Shown here in pieces: positions 56,672 to 64,000 of a stretch of DNA of 64,000 nucleotides. Both the position numbers and the translations under genes were made by a program. The stretch's first letter is position 1, and every line of letters begins with the position of its first letter. This DNA comes from Ectocarpus siliculosus (taxonomy: Eukaryota > Sar > Phaeophyceae > Ectocarpales > Ectocarpaceae), in contig FN649750.1 of NCBI GenBank assembly GCA_000310025.1, positions 985,824-1,049,823 of the forward strand, given 5' to 3'. The notes below the pieces were generated by a model. It had not been told where the DNA came from. It did not search any database and was given only the letters and a program-made list of their open reading frames with translations.

Positions 56672-57600
56672 TCACAAGACAAGACAAATGAAACGTTTCG
56701 CCGTCCACCGCTGAGTACACGAAAACAGCGAACCGAACGTGCACGCGTTGAAAGGCACGAGGTGCAGCACAGCAGGGACAATCAATTGGCGTGCTACACC
56801 CACGGAAACAATGGCAGGGCCTCTACAGGGAGCCTTGATGTGGACCGGGGGAATGCCAGATACCGGTGCTCTTTTCATGGGGCCAAGGGGAACAGCAGCA
56901 GCAACATCAAGTAAAGCACACAAAAAAACATTGAGGGTGTCACGCCGAACGGCACGTGTCAAGCACCAACCCGTCTCGCCTGCGTTTCCGGCGGGGGGCT
57001 GGTGGTCAATGTCTGCTGCTGTTGTTGCTGTACGGGGTGGGCTTGTACAGGGTAGCCCGCAAAACCTCCGGCGGCCCCAGCATCGGGAGCACCCACAGGG
57101 GCCGGAGTTCCCAACGGCAGACCAGTGCGAGGTGAAAGCATGGCCTGCAACCGCACGCGAAACCCACCACGCGGCGGAATGGAAGGACACCATGTCAACG
57201 TTTGATCACAAGACAAGACAAATGAAACGTTTCGCCGTCCACCGCTGAGTACACGAAAACAGCGAACCGTACGTGCACGCGTTGAAAGGCACGAGGTACA
57301 GCACAGCAGCGACAATCCACTGGCGTGCTACACCCACGGAACAAACATTGCCGGTGTCACGTCGAACCGCACTTGTCAAACATCAACCCGTCTCGCCTGC
57401 GTTTCCGGCGGAGGGCTGGTGGTCAATATCTGCTGCTGTTGTTGCTGTACGGGGTGGGCTTGTACAGGGTAGCCCGCAAAGGCTCCCGCAGCGCCAGCAT
57501 GACGAGCACCGTAAGAGGCCGACAGAGCAGCACTGGATGGAAGCATTCCTAGCAATGACACTACCGCACGGCAGGCCACGGGTCCCACGACGCGAACATG
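56672..57600. repeat. Segmental tandem duplication inside the MULE
   Basis: The block CACAAGACAAGACAAATGAA onward is at 56672 and again at 57208, with the same order of blocks in both. The second copy lacks ~140 bp present in the first (56810-56935). On the minus strand both copies keep an open FAGYPVQAHPVQQQQQQ frame, which could belong to a 5' transposase exon or be fortuitous. Confidence 0.85.
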
Positions 57601-58725
57601 GAGGGTAGACACATGAAGTTAAGGGGTTGGGCAAGTGCGTGCACAATGCCTGCACCTCTACCAGCCCAGCACTGCTGTAGCACCACCATACAGCCGAGCA
57701 GCCAGAAGAAAAGACTCCGGACTATACGGCAAGGACAACAGGCAGGGCCTGGCCTGGCCTGACCACACCAGTGCAGGCACATGATCACCAACGTACGTAC
57801 GACGGCAACAACAGGTACAGAGCAGCATCGACACGTGGGACAGCATGAGGGAGGCTGCAACACAGGAGACAGACCAACACACACATGGCGCTGGTGCGGG
57901 TGCGGCCGTTGCTATTTTATTTCCAAAAAAAACATCACAGAGAGGGTGAGGGTGAGGCACAGACACAGAGGATGCACGGACGCCTGTCGGGACGGGATCT
58001 CACCAGTTATCGTTGTGTGTTGTCTCCTCGTCTTCCCCCAGCGTGCGGGTGCGTGTCGCCGCCTTCAGACGGCTCTCCGCCGCCGTGATTATCGCTGCTT
58101 TTATAGGAGAGGGAGAAGAACCTCTTCGGGGACACTCCGGGCGGTTTCCCGGGGTTTCGATCCGTCTGGATGTTTGGACTGTGGTTCTCTTCTATAATCC
58201 ATGGATTGCAAATATTCGCGCCCTAAGGGTACAGCGTACAGCAGCTGTCATTCGGCATTCGTGACACGCGCGCATTCCCTCCCTCTTCGCTCCGCATCAG
58301 GTACCCTGATGAATTCCGTGTAGCTTGTAGCTGGCATGAGCCCAAACTACAGTAGTTTGTTACTCTGCCACCTTGTGTACTGCTGTCATTGCTGTCTCGC
58401 AAGCTGGTTTGTAACTTTTGAGTTTTCAAACTCCAATCCGCGGTCTCTTGTATCTACAAGCAGTAGAAGTGTACACAGCGTGTGTAGAATATTATGTCTA
58501 GTCGATAGGTATGGCTGCTAACCGTCCGTCTGAGTATCGCACACTACGGCCCGGCCGCAAACGCAGCCCTTGTGTGAACACACATCCTAACTGCGCGTTT
58601 CTATTGCTGTGTGCGCTCGCTGTCCTCGCAGGGAACCAAAAAAAAAAAAAAAACGCGGGACTGGTACACACCGCCGTAGATTGCAAGCCCAGCAAGGGCT
58701 ACTGCTGTACACCCCAGCAGAAATC

Positions 58726-61700
58726 ATGTCTCAGGAGTCTTCCGCACCAGGGGTCGATGATCCTGCACGGCACCACGGCCCTGGACAGGTACAGACCTTC
58801 ATGCGGTAGCCAAAGGGATTGGTTTTGCGGTATTGGCCCTGGCTGCTGGTGGGGTATGCTATGTGCCGCTCGCTGCGCTACCCGTAGGTACTTGCTTGTT
58901 AAAGCGTGTGCCGTCTTGGGGACCCAAGTTGTCCTTCGCGTGCTGTAATGAAGCAGCGTTCGTGGGGTTGAGCCTAAATAAAACGTTTGAGTGTGCGGAA
59001 TAGGCACTGCTGTTGTACTACGCGTACCGTCTTTGAACCAAGGTTTGAAGTGGATCTCATGCGGGCAGTGGTCTACGGTACGCTGGGTACAGAATGTTGA
59101 GCACACGCTCACGAAGTGCAAACACGACGGTGATTGTCCATTGCGATTTAGAACACATTTTGGGGTCGCATCCGCCTCTGCCAGCGTGTAGGTAGCCGTC
59201 TTTTAGAAAACAACATGACATTTCCACGGCCTCTCGTCAGGTCCAGCGGCGGGGTCAACACAACAGCATGCCCACCACCCTTTTCAACACTCATCTCGGT
59301 CCCGGTGGGTGTACCTCTTAGTGACCACCGCTTTCTTCGGCGGCGACTTTCTTGTGCCGTTACGCCGCGTGAACCTTGGCTGCAGAGGGGGGAGGAGGAG
59401 GACGAAGAAAGCGACGAAGTAATATTTTCGTGCCGGCTGGACAACGCAAAGTCGATCACCACAATCCTCTCCTGCCTTAGCCACGGAACCCGCAAGGACC
59501 AGCAGGCCCAGTGCGAAGTGAGTTTTTTTTTTTTTGCTCTAGGAGTACAGAGCATACTATACAGCAGCTCTTGCGCCTCCAGATTTCCAATTTTCCAAAT
59601 CCGCAGATCATAGAACCTTCATTTGCGGCCGACGGAAAATGTTTGGGAAGTTGGAAATTCGGAAGCAAATCAGCGGTGTTTGAAACGGCTCCAAGTGTCA
59701 TTTGTTTGTGTGCTCCGGAGGACGACTGAATTAAGACACTCCTCTTCAGCTCGGCACCCTTGTACGCATGTATGTGCCGCTGCTGTACGGGAGGTGAGAC
59801 CCTCGCTCTTCGCCGCTCGGTCTGGAGAATATCACCAAGTATTTTTTCTCTGGAGTAGCATGGAGGTGGTACGCTCACTTGCAGCATGACAGATGTCTGG
59901 GACAACGGTTCCTGACGCAAAACCATCGTGCTCCCCGTCTCAAGAGGAACAATCCTTCAGGACCAGACCAGCCATCACTTTGCGAAAACGACGTCCTCCT
60001 CGGACCTTGGGGGAGATGGTTATCACCCATTCCCAAGGTCCCCGCCAAACAGGTCAAGGGATTGAGGATGGAGTGTTTCGAAACTTGCGGACCTTTGTTG
60101 TACCATGGTTGTTCTAATGGCCGTCCCCACAGGTCAAGGAATTGAAAGATGAAGCGGTCCTTTCTCGGACTAACCGACTCGCTTCTGCACACAGCCACAA
60201 TTGGGCTACCGTGGTTTGTGGAATGGGGAGTGTGCTGGAACAAGGTCTGAACGTGTTGAGTTTTGTAGACGACGACGATGAGTACATCGACAAACATCGC
60301 GAGAGTAACCAACAGTGGAAAGAAACAACCAAGACAAGAACAAGTACCAAACAAAAAACAACAACAATAGGTGACGAAGGAGTCGATGACCCTCGTGGTT
60401 TCGGGAAGAGCCAAGTACACCCAGGCGCAGGGGTCCCTAGACAGCAGCCTGTTCCAGGAGTACGACTGCGTCGAGGGCGCCAAGTTCGGCATCAACCTCA
60501 CCACGCTGCTGGAGTGCCTGCAGATCTTCGGTCCCGGCTCTCTCGCCCAGACGAGCGTCAGCATGGCGTACCAGGAGGTAAGTTTTTTTGTAGCCTCTGC
60601 TAGGGTATTTATCTTGGTTTTAGTATGGCTGGGGTTAGGGGTAGGGATACGAACCTCCCCCCCTCTCTCTTTTTCGTAGGTTATTAGTAAGACCCTCGCG
60701 AAGACGGTCCTAGGCTTTTTGAGATATCGTTGTTGTTTTTTTTGTTGCGGGAGGGGGAGGGGTCTTGACCGCGCGTCTTCGTATTCTGCGGATCATGGGT
60801 GCTCGCGTCCCGAACGAAGGCGTTGCTAAGCTTGTCGGGTGCGTGCGGCGACCAGGCCGTCTTTTCGCGCCGATCGCTAAATGGTGGCCGCGATGTGCTC
60901 AGCGAAAGGGCCAGCTGCATGCATCCCACAATGGCGAGGTGGCGGGTTGTTGTGGCGCCGGCGGCAGGAATAGCTCTCAACCTCGTGGAAAGTAGGTATA
61001 TCCAGTTTGTGAACTTCCACAGACGCCGCCTGTCTTCCCGAGCAGCAAGGTGAACCAAGACGCACCCGTGCTGTCCGTACGTTCTCCGATGGCAGGCTAG
61101 AGCGACGTTCCGCCTTACCCTGGAAGAGGGCGGGGTGTTCACGAGCTGCGAGATAAGAACCATCCACCAGGTACGGATTGTTGTTGCTCTTGTCAGCACT
61201 TTTAGTTTGCTCTCTAGACGCGCGCTTCTTGAATCAAACGTCATGAACTCTGCAATTTTTGGGCGTCTTTCCACCTTTTTCCCGGTACCTGCAGAGCAAC
61301 GTGCACAGCATCCTCCTTGTGGGCCTTTCCTTTAGCCTGTTGTCTCGCGCCTTTTGTCCGCATACGTTTCCTGGGTTTCGCGTTGCCATGCAACTAGGCT
61401 CCGTATTTTGGTGTGATTCTTGATACACGATACGCACGCAGGACGAGGAAGCCATGGAATTCTCGACCCTAGCCAAGGCGTTCGGCAGGAGCAAAGAGGT
61501 CTGCCGCTGCATCCTCAAGTCAGAAATTCTCAAGGTGGGCCGGGCGCGACGCCGTTCACCTCGTTGTTCGTCTCATGTTATTTGTCCCCCCCCTGGCCTC
61601 CCCGCCATGAGTGGTGGTCGAGTAGATCATGTTGTGCGGGGTCGAGAACTCTCACTCCGCGCAAGGGGGATGATCGCACCACGTTGTGTTAAAATGGCCA

Positions 61701-63540
61701 AGCATCATCGAGGCAGTTACACAGTTCTTACAACTGTCTCTGGAAGTGAAAGCACCAGAGAATAAATTAAGTCGTACGCAGCTGTCATCCGTACGCAAGG
61801 AAGTAAGCCCAAGATGCCGAACACCCTTAGCAGGATGCATCGCACCCTTCATGCGACTCGCCGAATACCTCACGGCGCTTCGCGCTTGGTGATGTGATAG
61901 CCTGGTCCGGTGAGAACCCGGCGTGCTCCGTCCTGGCTTTTTTTAGGGATGCAAGGTCAATGGTCTAACGACTACGGCATGCACGACTATGAGTACACCC
62001 CCCCCCCCTTGTCTCCCCGCGTTTGTCGAGGGTTGAAAGAGAGCTGTCCATTGCGAGGAGGGAACCACTTTACTACGGCGACGCATCATGATAGCGCACG
62101 CATACTCTTTTTCCAAGTAATTGTGTGACCCTTGGCGGGTGGGTCGGAATCGAATCGTACCGAATAGGTGCACGACCGACGTCCAGAGTAAATGGGGATG
62201 GCAACAAAAAATCGACGCCCGAGTGATGCTCCACGGTAGGGGGATCACCTCATCTTGCACTCTTCGGGTAGGGCGACACCCTCAACACGTACGTAAACCC
62301 TGGTGGCCGCGTCCTATGACGCCGTAAGGTCACCGAACCAGGACTCCGCATCTTCTCCCAGAAGTTTAACATTCCACCCCAAGAGTTCATCGCTCTACCG
62401 TAAGCACCAGTCTCCCGTGTCCAGGATTGGCCGTGACTACACCGGTAGACGCCCGTCCATCAACGTGTTCCACGTGTAACAAAACGCCCCTCGTGACACC
62501 CGGCATGCCCGCCACACGGGACCCCCCCCACGGCCTTCAGGAAGCGTTTCAAGAGCTGGCCGACTTGAACGGCGCTACGAGCGTATCGGTGACCTTCGGG
62601 CAGGAGGCTCCGCATCTTCAGCTCTCCGCCAAGGGCTCCAACGGCTCCAGGTACATATGTCACGGCACCTCCCTGAAGCTACGGGCCCCCCGGAAGCCGT
62701 GACCCCGTCCTGCTTGTGGTCGTCTTCTGTCGATCGTTTTTCAGGCAGCACCGATTACCGCGGTGCACCTCTGCGACCTGTAGCGCAACCCTCTTTCCCA
62801 CCTTGACCTTGATGGCCTCCCTTCGTTCTTAGAGTGAACACGGGGCCCCGACGCGTGGAAGGACATATACACCACCTTATGTTTGGAGTGCAGCACGAAA
62901 TGATTCATAGATTCGACCGGCGCATAGAACTTCTTTCCTCGCCTCGCGCGACGCCGGTGTTGCTGTTGGATTTTCGGCGTCGTGAAACCGTGATGATCTG
63001 CGAAAGTAGACGCGTCGACGGCACGTCATCATGATCCGGCACAACAGGGGACAGGGGACAGGTTCTCGTGGTCACGTGACAACAACGATCCTTGCCGACA
63101 AATCTTGCCGCTTTCTGTCTGTCCTTCTCTCTCTCGGATCGTTTGTGTGTGCCAGGACTATGTCTCCATCCCTCTCACTCTCACTCACCAACTCTCTGTG
63201 TCTATCTCCCCCCTCTCTGTCCTACTCACTCACTCTCTCACTCTCTCTCTCTCTCTCTCCATCTCACTCTTGTATGTAATTAGAAGTATGAATATATCTG
63301 CCGGGTTTACCAGTTAGTTCTTTGTGTCGTTTTCCGGCCACGACTTCCTCCTCCTCCTCCTTCAGCGAGATCGACTTCCCGAAGAGCTCGGAGGCCTTCG
63401 TGTGCTTCGAATGCACCGCGAGGAGGGTATCGTGGACCTACCTCATGACCGGCATGGAGACCGGCATGCGTGCTCTAGGGCACGCCAACGAGACGTACTT
63501 CAGAGTCAACGAGGAGGGCATCCTCTGCATACAACATCAG
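58726..63540 (+). CDS. RAD1: RAD1, 9-1-1 DNA-damage checkpoint clamp subunit (3' end missing)
   Basis: Seven phase-consistent exons: 58726-58788 (MSQESSAPG..), 59386-59517, 60371-60577, 61096-61170, 61442-61534, 62541-62650 and 63366-63540, coding for ~285 residues. Blocks match Rad1 in order: VIFSCRLDNAKSITTIL (N-terminal strand and helix), LFQEYDCVEGAKFGINLTT, LLECLQIFG, RLTLEEGGVFTSCEI, DEEAMEFSTLAKAF, EAFQELADLNGAT, LQLSAKGSNGS, then FPKSSEAFVCFEC and YFRVNEEGILCIQHQ. Rad1 forms a PCNA-like ring with Rad9 and Hus1, loaded at damaged DNA by Rad17-RFC to activate ATR signalling in the nucleus. The family length is ~280-320 residues, so only a short final exon (the acidic tail and last strand) is missing beyond 63540. 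Introns hold dispersed repeats. The open frame 59215-59517 upstream of exon 2 is probably intronic read-through. Confidence 0.92.
61626..62000. repeat. Dispersed repeat, complete copy in a RAD1 intron
   Basis: About 375 bp from ATCATGTTGTGCGGGGTCGA to GCATGCACGACTATGA and a C-run, shared with the gap-interrupted copy at 44725-45000. It contains no coding frame of note. Confidence 0.85.
62221..62277. repeat. Dispersed repeat, copy 2 (partner at 27157)
   Basis: Same-orientation partner of 27157-27208; it lies in the RAD1 intron 61535-62540, downstream of the larger repeat. Confidence 0.7.
63170..63262. repeat. CT/CA-rich microsatellite
   Basis: TCACTCTC and (CT)n runs in the intron before the last visible RAD1 exon. 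A second (CT)n lies at 63559-63579. Confidence 0.9.
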
Positions 63541-64000
63541 GTGAGGTGACTTGGTTATTCTCTCTCTCTCTCTCTCTAGGATCAGGGGGGGGGCTACGGC
63601 ATCATTGTGGCGTGACTTGATTGCTCTCTCGCTCTACCTCGTGCAGCATGAGTGAAGGAGGGCTTACAGTACAGCATCAGGTGATACGATTAGCAAGAGC
63701 CAGGGGGTAGGACGTACGTACGGAGTGACGTCATTACTCTCTGTCTCTCTCGTTCGGCAATGATCGGGGGGGGGGGGGGGGGGGGAAGGGAAAAAAACCA
63801 GGGGAAGGGCCCTTTTTTTTTAAACCAAAAAAAAAACCGGGGGGGGTCCCCCCCCTGAGGGGGTTTATTTTCCCCAATTCGGGGAAAAAACCCAACACGT
63901 GGGGCCCCCCTTTTTCACCCAAAAAACCCCTTTTTCCGGGGGGGGAAGGGGGAAAGGCCCAAAAAAAATTTTGGGGACCCTTTTTTCCAGGGGGGGGCTC
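63541..64000. other. Repeat-rich tail grading into low-quality contig end
   Basis: Up to ~63745 there are imperfect repeats of a (CT)n + CATCAG|GTGA block. From ~63764 the sequence consists almost only of homopolymer runs of G, A, C and T (e.g. 20 G at ~63765) with no complexity, typical of poor-quality read ends. No feature should be called there. Confidence 0.8.

Larger units (their letters stand above)
52163..58232. mobile_element. Complete Mutator-like element (MULE) with 9-bp target duplication
   Basis: Perfect direct repeats TAAGGGTAC at 52163-52171 and 58224-58232 bound a 6052-bp element. The terminal inverted repeats are 52172-52294 and 58107-58223 (start GGGCGCGAATATTTGCAATC), about 120 bp with a few mismatches and small indels. 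A 9-bp duplication and long TIRs are hallmarks of Mutator-like transposons, and the interior encodes a MULE/SWIM transposase on the minus strand. The perfect duplication points to a fairly recent insertion. Confidence 0.95.

Noticed and set aside
59215-59613. Single long first exon for RAD1 starting at the ATG at 59215
   Set aside because: A start at 58726 with CAG|GTACAG donor and the acceptor at 59385 gives phase agreement and an N-terminus of normal Rad1 length; the 59215 reading adds ~57 residues without similarity.
63734-63922. Open frame in the terminal G/A/C-run sequence
   Set aside because: Composition artefact of low-quality sequence.

Overview
The window is eukaryotic nuclear DNA. 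It is gene-poor and rich in repeats, and its genes have many short exons with GT(G/A)AG donors. I infer a stramenopile, most likely a brown alga (Ectocarpus-like). The grounds are one-TPR-per-exon kinesin-light-chain-type arrays, a CHASE-type hybrid histidine kinase without introns, TTAGGG-type telomeric words, roughly balanced base composition, and the recurrent word TACTGCTGTA. This assignment is inference; no ribosomal or organellar marker is present. A 100-N gap lies at 44754-44853, and the last ~240 bases look like unreliable contig-end sequence.

Layout. (1) 1988-4309 (-): a single-exon CHASE hybrid histidine kinase. (2) 5004-14949: a complete 9.9-kb piggyBac-type transposon with TTAA at both ends, 13-bp terminal inverted repeats matching at 12 of 13 positions, an intron-containing transposase with all three catalytic aspartates, an OTU-like cysteine peptidase ORF beside it, and a second, divergent two-exon gene. 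(3) 20841-22548: a 1.7-kb inverted-repeat element holding a decayed zinc-ribbon gene. (4) 29194-35453 (-): exons for a RelA/SpoT-like (alarmone synthetase fold) nucleotidyltransferase, followed on the same strand and in the same phase by an array of TPR exons. At least seven are intact, most are exactly 126 nt, and six are decayed. I infer an exon-shuffled receptor-like gene or its fossil; this is the most interesting system here. (5) 41571-47747 (+): a UPF1/DNA2-like SF1 helicase whose introns hold the assembly gap and a MITE. (6) 52163-58232: a complete Mutator-like element with a perfect 9-bp target duplication (TAAGGGTAC), ~120-bp TIRs and a SWIM-type transposase. (7) 58726-63540 (+): RAD1, the checkpoint clamp subunit, missing only its last exon.

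The genes do not form a pathway. RAD1, the helicase and the kinase are ordinary cellular genes (the kinase possibly of viral origin). Much of the rest is transposons, tandem duplications and dispersed repeats. Exon coordinates were derived by reading splice sites and checking that phases agree across each intron.
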